Positions 34,302 to 44,060 are shown, counted from the first letter of the stretch. The stretch: 64,000 nucleotides of DNA from JAAYCT01 sp964499575 (GCA_964499575.1 CAZCLK010000003.1:1-64000); one strand, 5' to 3'. The notes: generated by a model from the letters alone, not told the origin. Numbers and translations: made by a program.

Positions 34302-36134
34302 CTATTTCCCGTTCGTATTTCCGTTACTGACCGTGTTGGTCCCGGCAGGCCGGGTTCCGCGCATCGCCTCGAAAACCGCCTTGTCGCTGAAAGAGACGTT
34401 GACGGATTGTATGAATTGCGCGTTCGACTGCGTCTTCATCAACAGGTTAATGATCATCTCGGTGACCGCTGAGGTATCGAGCTGACTGAACGCCTTGCGG
34501 ATCGTCCAGACCGCGTCGAGTTCGGTGTTACTGAGAAGCAACTCTTCACGGCGCGTGCCGGACTTATTGATGTCGATCGCCGGGAAGATACGCTTTTCGG
34601 AGAGTTTTCTGTCAAGGTAAACCTCCATATTGCCCGTTCCCTTGAACTCCTCGAAAATCACCTCGTCCATACGGGAGCCGGTCTCGATCAATGAGGTCGC
34701 AATGATGGTCAAACTGCCGCCGTTTTCGATATTTCTCGCGGCTCCGAACAAGCGTTTCGGCCCGTAGAGAGCGCCCGGATCAAGACCTCCGGAAAGTGTC
34801 CGGCCGGTCGGATTGATGGTGAGGTTATAGGCTCTTGAAAGACGCGTCATTGAATCCAGAAGGATAACGACGTCATTTTCGAGTTCAACCAGACGCATCG
34901 CGCGCTCGAGAACGAGCTCGACGATCTTCGTGTGGTTCTCCGGCTTCTTATCAAACGTTGAATAGACGACCTCGCCGCGAATGGACCGCTGCATGTCGGT
35001 CACTTCTTCCGGCCGCTCGTCGATCAGAAGGACAATTAATTTCGCGCCGGGATTGTTGGTGGATATCGCGTTGGCGATCTTCTGAAGAAGAATAGTTTTA
35101 CCGGCTTTCGGCGGAGAGACAATCATGCCTCTCTGGCCCTTTCCGATCGGGGCAATCAGGTCGATAATCCGGGTCGACAGTTCGGTTTTTTCGGTCTCCA
35201 ATACGAACCGCTCATCCGGATAGATCGGTGTCAGACGGTCGAAATGCGGCCGCCGTTGCATCTTTTCGGGCGGCAGGTCATTCACTTCTTTGATGTACTG
35301 GATCGGCGCGTATTTATCGGATTCTTTCTTCGGGCGTACGGGTCCGGTCACACAGTCGCCGGTCCGGAGTCCGAATCTGCGAATATAATTACTGTGAACA
35401 AAAATATCACTCGCAGACGGGAGATAGTTCTCTCTTCGTATAAATCCGAAACCTTCCGGCATAATCTCCAGAATACCGGTGATGATTTCGGGCTCGGGCG
35501 TCTTGTGGCGCAATGTCTTGACTGTTGCGGATGCCTTCTGTGTCCCCTCTTCTTCCGAATCGGTTCCTTCGCCGGTTTCCGATTCCTCCGAAAAGTCGCT
35601 TTCATCCGGGGGAAAAGCCCCGTAATCCGGCATTTCGCCGGTTGTCTTCGGTTGAATGATGATCGATCTCTTTTTACTCCTCGAAGAACGTTTCCGTACG
35701 ACCGGCTCCGCTTCGGTCACCGCTTGGCTTTCGGCTTCACCCGTATTCGTTTCTTTGTACATATCGGAGGGTTCGGATGCATCGCCGTCCGCAGGAACAT
35801 CATATTCAGCAGACTCGCCGGCTTGTACAAAGAAGGGCTCCGAAACGGGGCTTTCGGGCTCGGAAGGCACGGATTCTTCGGCAGACTTCCCTTTGGATGA
35901 TGAACGTCTGCGGGTTTTCGCAATCGGTTTGACCGGCTCGGATACGACCTCGTCCGCAGGTCGGATCTCCGGTTTATCCTTCGCCGCGCTGAGCCGCTCC
36001 TGTTCAAGAAAAAAATCAACGAGGTTCTGTTTGCTCATCGAATTGGCCTTTGACTCGGTCAAAAGACCGAAATGCGTGGCAATTGCGACAAGATCTTTCT
36101 TCTTCTTCGAGGAAAAATTGTCGTTTGGATTCAT
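34302..36134 (-). CDS. rho: Transcription termination factor Rho
   Basis: The ATG at 36134 (AGAGGT upstream) gives 610 residues. An N-terminal helical domain (~1-45) is followed by a ~165-residue acidic, Ser-rich insert with basic patches. The cold-shock RNA-binding domain follows (PEGFGFIRRENYLPSASDIF), and then the ATPase core with Walker A SPPKAGKT, LLIDERPEEVTDM and SGGLDPGALYGPKR. Rho is a hexameric RNA helicase ending transcription. The insert makes it much longer than the ~420-residue standard form. Confidence 0.96.
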   Translation of the reverse strand: MNPNDNFSSKKKKDLVAIATHFGLLTESKANSMSKQNLVDFFLEQERLSAAKDKPEIRPADEVVSEPVKPIAKTRRRSSSKGKSAEESVPSEPESPVSEPFFVQAGESAEYDVPADGDASEPSDMYKETNTGEAESQAVTEAEPVVRKRSSRSKKRSIIIQPKTTGEMPDYGAFPPDESDFSEESETGEGTDSEEEGTQKASATVKTLRHKTPEPEIITGILEIMPEGFGFIRRENYLPSASDIFVHSNYIRRFGLRTGDCVTGPVRPKKESDKYAPIQYIKEVNDLPPEKMQRRPHFDRLTPIYPDERFVLETEKTELSTRIIDLIAPIGKGQRGMIVSPPKAGKTILLQKIANAISTNNPGAKLIVLLIDERPEEVTDMQRSIRGEVVYSTFDKKPENHTKIVELVLERAMRLVELENDVVILLDSMTRLSRAYNLTINPTGRTLSGGLDPGALYGPKRLFGAARNIENGGSLTIIATSLIETGSRMDEVIFEEFKGTGNMEVYLDRKLSEKRIFPAIDINKSGTRREELLLSNTELDAVWTIRKAFSQLDTSAVTEMIINLLMKTQSNAQFIQSVNVSFSDKAVFEAMRGTRPAGTNTVSNGNTNGK

Positions 36135-36321
36135 GTTATACCTCTGTATTATGAATTGGGATAGGACGGCTATGCGCCTTATAAGTCTCCGCCGTAAGGC
36201 GAGCATTGGCAATATGCGCTCCGGCGCAAGAAGAAATAATGATAACGTCTGCTGGAAATGAATATAATCCGGTTCGTTGCGTGCTCAGACTAAAAATCAC
36301 CGGCACGCTGGGTTATTTAAC
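36135..36321 (-). promoter_or_regulatory. Long rho 5' leader
   Basis: About 185 bases separate the predicted transcription start from the rho ATG. They hold only small hairpins and no gene. Long leaders upstream of rho often serve autoregulation by Rho-dependent attenuation, which is an inference here. Confidence 0.4.
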
Positions 36322-36327
36322 GTTGCC

Positions 36328-36357
36328 ATTATATAGCGGTATTGCCCGAAAAGTCAA
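36328..36357 (-). promoter_or_regulatory. Promoter of rho
   Basis: The minus strand has TTGACT, 18 bp, then a perfect TATAAT. This is the best promoter in the 36135-36610 gap. Confidence 0.75.
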
Positions 36358-36461
36358 TGCAAAAACACATACATAACTGTTTTGTCATCTGTGTTTCGAA
36401 AATATCTGTGATCAGCAATTATAATGATCGTGACTATCACTCCACTGCCTGGCTACATAAT

Positions 36462-36500
36462 AAAAATCGAAGCGGTTAACTGGTAACCGCCTCGATTTTT
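36462..36500 (-). terminator. Bidirectional terminator upstream of rho
   Basis: AATCGA-GCGGTTA pairs with TAACCGC-TCGATT with one mismatch around a short loop, with T-runs on both strands. It ends the NlpC/P60-like gene before the rho promoter. Confidence 0.8.
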
Positions 36501-36610
36501 GTGTGTTCTGAATACTATTCTTTTGACTATAAATACTTGTTGTTGCTGAAGGTATTCTTTCTCGTGTCGTTTTTTTACGATAAGATATGCTCCAAATTCC
36601 TTATCCCGCC

Positions 36611-37816
36611 CTAGAAGCCGGAATAATACCGTTTCACTCCGACGATAGATTTCGCTGAAGCATTATCAAGAACTTCAAAGTGTACCGGGTTGCTAGTACT
36701 GCATGTCTCAATCAGAACATGTCTGCCATCTGCGGTCTTTCCGACATAAATCGCTACGTGATCGATGGTTCCTTCCGGTTTGTCATTCGGACCATAATCG
36801 TAGAACAGTACATCACCCGGCTTCAAGATAGCCAGATTAAGAGTTTGCCGACCGCTAACGGGAACACCGCCTTGTACAAAAGGACTGTTGAAAATGATTG
36901 TTCCGATTGTTCCGTTTGTTGCAGTAAACATACTATTGGTGGTTCTTCCCGTTGATGTTACTCCTGTATCGGGATTGGTCCATGTCTGGGTTCCGCCGTA
37001 TCCGTCAACGCTTAGGGTGTAACCCAGGACATCCTTATAAATGCCTCTGGCGAGTCCTCCGCAGTCACTTTTCACATGATAACTATATTGCCCGTACGGA
37101 AGCGGATAATATATTGGCAAAGTCTCGTAGAATTTTTGAAGATATCTATTTGTTGTGGGTCGGCTGGCCTCCATAACTTCGATCAGTAATTGTCGATTAA
37201 CGTTCTTACCTGCGGCATTGGTGACTGCGGTGTTTTTAATATTGGAATCAATGTTCCAGACCGCATAAAGAGAGACATTTGAATTCACCCTCATATAGTT
37301 CCCGGGACGATAGCTCACAACACCCGCATTCGCATTGAGTTGAGATGTCGCCCATCCGGAAAAAACACAATACATTTTTGAGGGAATATTATTCGAAATT
37401 TGAATCGTACTGCCGGGAATCACCGATACGGTTCCAGACCCTCCGGATCCTGTATTGCTGAGATATTGTAACGTATACCGGCCGACTGCCTGTTTCACAG
37501 TAATATAAATAGTTTTACTGCCGTCAACCACTTTGACAACAGCTGATCTCTCACTACTTAAGTTTTCCGTAACATTGATTTTAAAAACATAGAGCGAAGA
37601 TCTACTAACAGTGATCCATGTTGATGATTCCGTCATAACGGCGGAACCGGATGAAACCGAAACAGACATTGATTGTGCTGCTCTTGAAGGATACAGCGTT
37701 TGGTAGTAAATAGCGGCAGACACTCGAATCATGGGAATAAGTAGAGAGAAAAGACAAATGACGATTAGAGAAACCATGAAAACTGATTTTCTTTTTCCGG
37801 AAAGTACTCGTTGCAT
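36611..37816 (-). CDS. Secreted NlpC/P60-like protein with BACON and InlB-type repeats
   Basis: The 401-residue protein has a signal peptide (~1-34, VSA-A cut). A BACON-like beta domain follows (~49-110, WITVSRSS...ITVKQA), then an InlB/Listeria-Bacteroides type repeat (~113-188, FSGWATS...LYAVWN). The C-terminal domain has Cys252 in SDCGGLARG and His353 in TIDHVAIYVG, the Cys/His arrangement of NlpC/P60-like hydrolases. It probably acts on the cell wall or a surface peptide. The gene and its flanks are clearly more A/T-rich than the neighbours, which suggests later acquisition. The start follows AAGGAG. Confidence 0.8.
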   Translation of the reverse strand: MQRVLSGKRKSVFMVSLIVICLFSLLIPMIRVSAAIYYQTLYPSRAAQSMSVSVSSGSAVMTESSTWITVSRSSLYVFKINVTENLSSERSAVVKVVDGSKTIYITVKQAVGRYTLQYLSNTGSGGSGTVSVIPGSTIQISNNIPSKMYCVFSGWATSQLNANAGVVSYRPGNYMRVNSNVSLYAVWNIDSNIKNTAVTNAAGKNVNRQLLIEVMEASRPTTNRYLQKFYETLPIYYPLPYGQYSYHVKSDCGGLARGIYKDVLGYTLSVDGYGGTQTWTNPDTGVTSTGRTTNSMFTATNGTIGTIIFNSPFVQGGVPVSGRQTLNLAILKPGDVLFYDYGPNDKPEGTIDHVAIYVGKTADGRHVLIETCSTSNPVHFEVLDNASAKSIVGVKRYYSGF

Positions 37817-37872
37817 AGTTCACACTCCTTAAGTTTATTTGACCTGTGGAGTGAGCGTAACACATTGATTTG

Positions 37873-37894
37873 CTATAATCAATATCTATTATAG
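37873..37894. promoter_or_regulatory. Inverted repeat upstream of the secreted NlpC-like gene
   Basis: CTATAAT and ATTATAG are perfect 7-bp arms with an 8-base centre in an A/T-rich region 57 bp before the start. It contains TATAAT on both strands and could be a promoter or an operator. Confidence 0.35.
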
Positions 37895-37990
37895 ATAAAT
37901 AATATATTTTTTTTGATCACGGCCATCCCGGTATCAAATTGAAAAAAACGGAATTTCAGACATACTCTTGAGATGTTTTCAGAGACGGGT

Positions 37991-40522
37991 TCATTCCACC
38001 GACTTGAGCGACTCGACCATTTTTACCCGTTTCAGGTAAAAATGCATAATTCCGTGAATCAGGAGCGAGAAAACGCACGTGATCAGAAACGCGGCGACGA
38101 AGCTCTCCGGATGGATTTGCCTTCCGAACATGATCATGTCCACTTCGCCGGACATCGTGACCGACGAATGCATGAGCATCCCCAAAAGGAGCCCGGGGCC
38201 CGCACCCAGAACCGTCAGAACCGCATTTTCGCGAAATACGTAGGCAGATACCTCGGCATCATAAAATCCGAGGACCTTAAGGGTAGCGATCTCACGGATC
38301 CGCTCTTTGACGTTGATATTCGTTAGGTTGTAAAGGACGATCAGCGCAAGCACAAACGCCGAACCGATCAGTACATAGATCAGCGCGTCCATGTTTTTGA
38401 ATATCCCGTGCATTTGATCCTTGACCTTGGAATAACTGATCAAAGCCGAGAACTCGTCTTTTTCCAGAATCCCGGACGCCAGGGCATCGCGCGCCTCGCC
38501 CTCCTTGATGTCCGTCTTGGTCAAAATGACATTGTACGTCCGCAATCCCGAAATGGTCCGATCGGCGAATTCCGGGGACATATACACGTAGTGTTCGACA
38601 TAGTTTTCGGCGATGGCCGTGACGTTGGTCTCGAAAACAGGTATGTCCTGTGCCTCAACGGTCACCGTATCGCCGGTTTTCAACCCGAGAAGCTTACTGG
38701 CCTTCTCCGAAAGCACGACGCCGTCCGAAGGAAGTTCGATCGGCCGGCCGCCTTTTCGCTCGCGCAGATTATAAAAGTTCTCGAATTGCTCCGGATTTTC
38801 GGGGATCACGAGAGACACCTCGAGGCTCTCCTGCCCGGCGCCCCGAACGATCACCGACTGCGCGAAAACAGGGCAAACTTCCCCCACGCCGCTCATGCCC
38901 GATAACAGGCGGACAGATTCGTCTTTGACGGCATCCGTTATCGGGTTTTTGACATAGACGCGATACTCGTGCGTCAGAATCTCCGCGAACTGCTTATCGA
39001 GGATATCGTTCACCGCGTTTCGAAGTCCGAACCCGGTCAGGATCAGCGAGGTACACCCGGCGATTCCGAGAACGGTCATGATGAATCGCTTGCCGTACCG
39101 GAAAAGATTCCGTACGGTCACCTTGTGAAAAAAACTCAGGCGCATCCACATAAACCCGATATTTTCCAACGGGACCGATTTGCCGATCAACGGCGACTTC
39201 GGTCGCATCAGCTCGGCGGGCCGACTCCGAAGGATCTTCAGAATGGCAAAAAACGTCGCCAGAACGATCGCCAGCACCGCGATGGTCAAAGCCGGCCACG
39301 CATGTTCCGGGCGGAACACCGGTTGAATCGGCGGCAGGCGATACATAATCAGGTACGGCCGGTAAATGACGCGGGGAAATATTTGAAATCCGATGGTGAC
39401 GCCGAACAAACCGCCCAGGATCCCGGCGAGCGTGGCATACGTCACATACTTCACGGATATTGCCCCTGCCGAATACCCCAACGCCTTCATAACACCGATC
39501 TGAATCCGCTCCTCATCGACCATTCGGGTCATGGTCGTCAGGCAGACCAGCGCGGAGACCAGATAAAAAAGAACCGGAAATATTTTCGCCAGGCCATCGA
39601 CCCGCCGCGCGTCATTTTCGAAAAGCGTATAGCCCTGCACATCGTCACGCGTCAATATGTAAAAGGGGTCGGCTCCGGATTCGAAAAACTCGCGGATCAG
39701 ATGTTCGGGGATCTCCCGGAACGCGTCCTCATTCCCGTTTAAATACGCTCTGTACCGGGCATTTGTCCAGACCTGAGATTCGAAACGGAGATCTTTTACA
39801 CCCGCTTCGATCATCGCGTCATAGTCGGAAGAATAGCTGAACGCCCCGCTTGTTCCCTCGAAGATGAAATAGAAATAATTGTACCTTTCCGGGTAAAACG
39901 CATCGATATTCGTAAATATATTGTATCTCGGCTCCCGACTGCCGATCGAAATGGCCGACCAGGAAAAGGAAAGATATAAGGGGGAATCGACGGCGCCCAC
40001 AATCGTGAAATTTTTCTCCTTAAGATACATGGATTCATAGGTTCCTTCATCAACCGTCGCCCGGATGGTCTCCCCGATGGTATAATTTCCGTCCCTTACC
40101 GACCGGTAATCGACGACACATTCTCCGGGGCCCTCCGGCAGTCTTCCCGAAACGAGTTGGGGCAGGTTGATCGAATCGTATCCGTCCCCGCCCGAGATGG
40201 ACTGTACGCGAATGTTACGCGTCTCGTTCCCACGTATACTCGGAACCGTTACGGAACATCCGGGCATAAACCGGTCGACGCCCTCGATCGTCGAAAATTT
40301 CTGCGTGTCTTCTCCGGAAAAGCCGATCGGCGTGAACACTTGAGCATCCGCAAGGAGCGCGGAATCAAAATACCGGTCCGCGGTCGCGCGCATTTCGTCG
40401 CCGGTCGAACGGACTCCCGCAAAAAGGGCACATCCGATGGCGACGATCGAAAAAATGGACAGGAAGCGACCCATACTGCCGGTAATCGACCGAACGATCC
40501 CTTTGCTCATCGTACGTTTCAT
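37991..40522 (-). CDS. ABC transporter permease (FtsX/MacB type)
   Basis: The 843-residue protein starts with a membrane segment (IFSIVAIGCALFAGVRSTGDE) and has a large extracytoplasmic domain followed by two FtsX-type permease blocks (about residues 310-430 and 720-840, with VRNLFRYGKRFIMTVLGIAGCTSL between). It pairs with the ATPase four bases upstream. The pair resembles MacB/LolCDE-type mechanotransmission transporters of Bacillota. The cargo is unknown. Confidence 0.88.
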   Translation of the reverse strand: MKRTMSKGIVRSITGSMGRFLSIFSIVAIGCALFAGVRSTGDEMRATADRYFDSALLADAQVFTPIGFSGEDTQKFSTIEGVDRFMPGCSVTVPSIRGNETRNIRVQSISGGDGYDSINLPQLVSGRLPEGPGECVVDYRSVRDGNYTIGETIRATVDEGTYESMYLKEKNFTIVGAVDSPLYLSFSWSAISIGSREPRYNIFTNIDAFYPERYNYFYFIFEGTSGAFSYSSDYDAMIEAGVKDLRFESQVWTNARYRAYLNGNEDAFREIPEHLIREFFESGADPFYILTRDDVQGYTLFENDARRVDGLAKIFPVLFYLVSALVCLTTMTRMVDEERIQIGVMKALGYSAGAISVKYVTYATLAGILGGLFGVTIGFQIFPRVIYRPYLIMYRLPPIQPVFRPEHAWPALTIAVLAIVLATFFAILKILRSRPAELMRPKSPLIGKSVPLENIGFMWMRLSFFHKVTVRNLFRYGKRFIMTVLGIAGCTSLILTGFGLRNAVNDILDKQFAEILTHEYRVYVKNPITDAVKDESVRLLSGMSGVGEVCPVFAQSVIVRGAGQESLEVSLVIPENPEQFENFYNLRERKGGRPIELPSDGVVLSEKASKLLGLKTGDTVTVEAQDIPVFETNVTAIAENYVEHYVYMSPEFADRTISGLRTYNVILTKTDIKEGEARDALASGILEKDEFSALISYSKVKDQMHGIFKNMDALIYVLIGSAFVLALIVLYNLTNINVKERIREIATLKVLGFYDAEVSAYVFRENAVLTVLGAGPGLLLGMLMHSSVTMSGEVDMIMFGRQIHPESFVAAFLITCVFSLLIHGIMHFYLKRVKMVESLKSVE

Positions 40523-40526
40523 CGCG

Positions 40527-41228
40527 CTACTCCATAATTTGATCGACGTCTATCGGAGAAGGGTTGAGATCGACTCCGCTGACGGAGCCGTTTTTCAGAT
40601 GAATCACCCGATCGGCGATCGGCGTATACGCGGAATTATGAGAGATGATCACGACGGTCATGCCGCGTTGAAGGCTCATATCGCGAAGAAGGCGCAAAAT
40701 CGTTTTTCCGGTCCGGTCGTCGAGCGCGCCGGTCGGCTCGTCGCAAAGAAGGATCTTCGGATTTCTCGCAACGGCCCGCGCAATCGCGACCCTCTGCTGC
40801 TCTCCGCCGGAAAGCTGCGACGGAAAATTGTTCAGGCGCTCTGCGAGGCCGACCTGTTCGAGGACGCTTCTCGGATCCATCGGGTTCCTGCAGATCTCCG
40901 CCGCAAGCTCGACATTTTCGAGCGCCGTCAGATTCGGTATCAGATTATAGAACTGGAAAACAAAACCGACCTCTTCTCTTCTAAACCGTGTCAGTTCCTT
41001 CGGCGAAAGATCGCTGATGACGGTTTGATCGAGAACGACACGCCCTTGCTCACACGTGTCCATGCCTCCGAGTATGTTGAGTACCGTTGTTTTTCCGGCG
41101 CCGCTCGGACCGGAGATGATCGCCGTTTCGCCTTTTTCGATCGAAAAGTTCACGTCAACAAGAGCCGGAATGATAAGTTCACCCATCCGGTACCGCTTAC
41201 CGACTCCAGAAAATTCAATGAATGTCAT
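40527..41228 (-). CDS. ABC transporter ATP-binding protein (MacB/LolD type)
   Basis: The ATG at 41228 follows GGAGAGG and gives 233 residues. It has Walker A GPSGAGKTT, the signature LSGGEQQRVAIARA, Walker B LLCDEPTGALD and the H-loop ISHNS. The subfamily (VGFVFQFYNLIPNLTALENV) is that of LolD/MacB ATPases. It drives the FtsX-type permease encoded next. The gene begins 17 bp after the mreB stop, so read-through is possible. Confidence 0.93.
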   Translation of the reverse strand: MTFIEFSGVGKRYRMGELIIPALVDVNFSIEKGETAIISGPSGAGKTTVLNILGGMDTCEQGRVVLDQTVISDLSPKELTRFRREEVGFVFQFYNLIPNLTALENVELAAEICRNPMDPRSVLEQVGLAERLNNFPSQLSGGEQQRVAIARAVARNPKILLCDEPTGALDDRTGKTILRLLRDMSLQRGMTVVIISHNSAYTPIADRVIHLKNGSVSGVDLNPSPIDVDQIME

Positions 41229-41245
41229 CGCCTCTCCGTTGAGAA

Positions 41246-42256
41246 TTACGCGTCTCCGAGTGCCGCGAATTTGTCCATCATGTTGAGCGCCTTGCCCGTA
41301 CCGATGGCCACGCAACTGACCGCATCCTCGGCGACGAACACATCGATTCCGATCTTCGTGGCAAGCATACGTTCAAGTCCGTACAGAAGAGCTCCGCCTC
41401 CGGTCATGACGATCCCGCGTTGGCTGATGTCTGCCATCAGTTCCGGCGGCGTACGTTCGAGGACCGAGTGAACCGCGTCGAAAATCTGAGCGACCGGCTC
41501 TTCCAAGGCTTCGAGAATCTCCGTAGAGGAGACGGTCACCGTCGCCGGAAGACCGGTGATCAGGTTTCTTCCGCGTACATCCATGGTCGCTTCCTCTTCA
41601 CGGGGATAAGCGCATCCGATCCGGATCTTCAGTTCCTCGGCGGTTTTTTCTCCGATGAGCACGTTATGTTTGCGGCGGACATGCTTGACGATCGCGTCGT
41701 CAAACTTATCTCCGGCAACTTTCAACGAAAAGTCGACGACCGGTTCGCAGAGAGAAATGACGGCAATATCCGTCGTTCCTCCGCCAATGTCGACAATCAT
41801 GGATCCGCATGCCTTGGTGATATCGATCCCCGCTCCGATCGCAGCCGCGATCGGCTCGCGAATCAAAAAAACGTCCTTGGCTCCGGCGTGACGGCATGCG
41901 TCCTCGACCGCCTTCTGTTCGACCGGCGTAATGACGGAGGGAACACAAACGACGATCGTCGGCTTAAAATAAGTGGCGCGGATTCCGTGACAAACGCGTC
42001 CGATGAACGCCTTCAGCATGACCTCGGTGACCTTGAAGTCGGAAATGACGCCGTCGCGCAGCGGACGGATCGCCTCAACGACGCCCGGTGTTCTGCCGAG
42101 CATGAGGCTTGCACTCTCTCCGACCGCGAGGACCTTACCGGTCTTGGTGTTGACCGCGACGACCGAAGGTTCTTTCAAAATAACGCCGCGCCCGCGTACA
42201 TATATCAAAACACTGCTGGTACCCAAATCGATACCGATGTCCATACCAAAACCCAT
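41246..42256 (-). CDS. mreB: Rod-shape protein MreB/Mbl
   Basis: The ATG at 42256 (AAGGAG upstream) gives 336 residues. The actin-like fold shows IGIDLGTSSVLIY, MIVDIGGGTTDIAV and VMTGGGALLYGLE. MreB-type filaments guide cell-wall synthesis. The gene is not beside mreC or mreD, so it may be an Mbl- or MreBH-like paralogue. A sigma-A promoter lies upstream. Confidence 0.93.
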   Translation of the reverse strand: MGFGMDIGIDLGTSSVLIYVRGRGVILKEPSVVAVNTKTGKVLAVGESASLMLGRTPGVVEAIRPLRDGVISDFKVTEVMLKAFIGRVCHGIRATYFKPTIVVCVPSVITPVEQKAVEDACRHAGAKDVFLIREPIAAAIGAGIDITKACGSMIVDIGGGTTDIAVISLCEPVVDFSLKVAGDKFDDAIVKHVRRKHNVLIGEKTAEELKIRIGCAYPREEEATMDVRGRNLITGLPATVTVSSTEILEALEEPVAQIFDAVHSVLERTPPELMADISQRGIVMTGGGALLYGLERMLATKIGIDVFVAEDAVSCVAIGTGKALNMMDKFAALGDA

Positions 42257-42326
42257 GTGATACTCCTTATCTATAAATAGCGGACAGGTTCCGCCATACA
42301 AAGCCAAATACAAATCGACTCCGTTA

Positions 42327-42355
42327 ATGATACAATAAAAAAGGAGTCTGTTCAA
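42327..42355 (-). promoter_or_regulatory. Promoter of mreB
   Basis: The minus strand has TTGAAC, 17 bp, TATCAT, ending about 70 bp before the mreB start. Confidence 0.6.
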
Positions 42356-42390
42356 TTACATAAGAACATTTGCGTAAACCGGGTGATTGA

Positions 42391-43236
42391 GTGTATAAAA
42401 AACTTCTCGGCTGTATATTATACGCTTGCGGGAGTATCGCGATGATTTTCGCGGGGCATCTCCACGGGCAGGCTGAACTGAGTTTTCGGATTCTGGGATT
42501 GATGTCGATACCGATTTTTGCCCGGTCTCTGGTCACCGGTTTTGAGAAGACCCGAAATTCCGGTTATTATTTTCTGAGACTGTCGTTATCCGCTTCGCTC
42601 GCGCAATTGTTTCTGTATCTGTTCGATCAGCCGTACGGCGACACGGGAATATTCGCGCTCAACCCGATGTATGCGATTCTGATCGGATTCGGACTCGTTT
42701 ACGGTCTTGAGATACTGGTGCCGTACGGTCCGGGACGGATTGCCTCCATGCGCCTGTTAGAAGCAAATGCGCAAACCAAATCCGACCGTTTTGACATCCG
42801 CGTCAGTCCCCGGGATCTTAAAGATTGGCCGGAGGGGCTGAAGGTGCCGAACTGGCCGATCGCCATGCTCCAACTTTTCGGAATCTCAATTGTGGTCTTC
42901 TGCCTCGCGTTACCGGTATTTGTTCCGATTTATCTCGGAGTATTCATCGTCCTTTTGATCCTCGTTTTTTATGCCGTTGACAAGGTTGTGTCCGGTCCCA
43001 AGGCCGTCGCCGCGTTCCTGTGCATGGCAATGCTTCTGGCAACATATATGTATGTCCGGTTCCGAATGACCCGCCAGCTGGATCCGGTCGGCGTGTCGAT
43101 TGCGACGGTTTTTATCAGTTATCTGCCGGAGAAAAACCGCCGTCCCGGCCGATGGGTCCAATATGCTTTTTACGCTTTCTTTCCGATTCATATCCTCGTG
43201 CTGATCCTGTTGCGCCGGGCGATCTTCGGCGGTTGA
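42391..43236 (+). CDS. TraX-like polytopic membrane protein
   Basis: The 281-residue protein starts with GTG and has at least seven hydrophobic segments. Its pattern (FRILGLMSIPIFARSLVTGF near residue 31, then a Tyr-x-x-Arg-Leu motif, ending with YAFFPIHILVLILL) matches the TraX family, which in Bacillota is unrelated to conjugation and may be an acyltransferase-like membrane enzyme. A conserved FFPIH ends the protein. It lies 5 bp from the convergent HAD gene. The ribosome binding site is weak, and an ATG at 42441 is possible. Confidence 0.7.
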   Translation: MYKKLLGCILYACGSIAMIFAGHLHGQAELSFRILGLMSIPIFARSLVTGFEKTRNSGYYFLRLSLSASLAQLFLYLFDQPYGDTGIFALNPMYAILIGFGLVYGLEILVPYGPGRIASMRLLEANAQTKSDRFDIRVSPRDLKDWPEGLKVPNWPIAMLQLFGISIVVFCLALPVFVPIYLGVFIVLLILVFYAVDKVVSGPKAVAAFLCMAMLLATYMYVRFRMTRQLDPVGVSIATVFISYLPEKNRRPGRWVQYAFYAFFPIHILVLILLRRAIFGG

Positions 43237-43241
43237 TCCGC

Positions 43242-44060
43242 TCATCGGTTCTCAAATGATTCCGGGAAATCAAGAAGCCGCAGGATGATCCGGACGACTC
43301 CGTTTTCGCTGTTGGCCGGCGCCCGGTATTTTATTTTTTTCAAGAGTTCCGGATGCGCGTTTTCCATCGCAAAGCCATATTTTGCTTCCAAAAGAAGCTC
43401 CATATCATTTAAATAATCACCGAATGCGACGATCTGATCCCGCTCCACCCCCAAGTGTTCCGCGATCGCCCGAAGGCCTCTGCCCTTGTTGACGTCCGGA
43501 AGAGACACATCGAGCCAGATCTTCCCGGAGATCGTCACGCGCAGGTCCGGACTCAAATGCTCAAAAACAGGCAACAAATATTCCTCGCTTCCGCGAAAAT
43601 CACATACTGAGTAATTGAGCACCGGTTCGTCGATTTCATCCGGTGATCCGACGGTTTCGAGCTTTTCGAAAAACGGGCCCATCTCCGAAAGGTAATGTGT
43701 CACCGAACGCCCGGACGGCAGAATCGCGTACGCGCATTGAGGACACGAGGCAATGAAAAGCCCGTCTGTCATCCGCGCTCCGGTTTGCTCAAAAAGATCT
43801 CTTTGTTCCCGGCTCATCGAGCGGCAAAGGATCGTATTACTCCCGTCACAAATATAAGCGCCGTTATTGGACATCCGGATCACCCGCTCCGGAAAAGGCC
43901 GGAAAATTTCGGAAAGACTTGCGTTCTGGCGTCCGCTGGCCGCGACAAAACGAATGCCCAGAGCATCCAGCTCCCGCAGAAGAGCCGGAAACGCATCCGG
44001 AAGGTTTCCGTCTTCATCTAAAAGTGTTCCGTCCATGTCCGAAGCGATCAGCCGGATCAT
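43242..44060 (-). CDS. Cof-type HAD phosphatase
   Basis: The ATG at 44060 gives 272 residues. The HAD motifs are DMDGTLLD (nucleophile and acid), the ASGRQN region (motif II), a Lys region and GDYLNDMELL (motif IV), with the Cof-type cap between. Such cytoplasmic enzymes dephosphorylate sugar phosphates, nucleotides or cofactors. The specific substrate cannot be told. It stands between TraX-like and leuS genes. Confidence 0.9.
   Translation of the reverse strand: MIRLIASDMDGTLLDEDGNLPDAFPALLRELDALGIRFVAASGRQNASLSEIFRPFPERVIRMSNNGAYICDGSNTILCRSMSREQRDLFEQTGARMTDGLFIASCPQCAYAILPSGRSVTHYLSEMGPFFEKLETVGSPDEIDEPVLNYSVCDFRGSEEYLLPVFEHLSPDLRVTISGKIWLDVSLPDVNKGRGLRAIAEHLGVERDQIVAFGDYLNDMELLLEAKYGFAMENAHPELLKKIKYRAPANSENGVVRIILRLLDFPESFENR

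Noticed and set aside
36601..37990. Insertion sequence or phage remnant in the A/T-rich region
   Set aside because: No transposase, integrase or terminal inverted repeats with target duplications were found. The only inverted repeat lies upstream of a single gene.
40437..41471. Long plus-strand frame (344 codons) opposite the ABC ATPase and mreB
   Set aside because: It runs across two real genes and their junction and has no recognisable motif.
42391..43236. Conjugative element suggested by a TraX-like gene
   Set aside because: TraX-family membrane proteins in Bacillota are chromosomal, and no other transfer gene is present.
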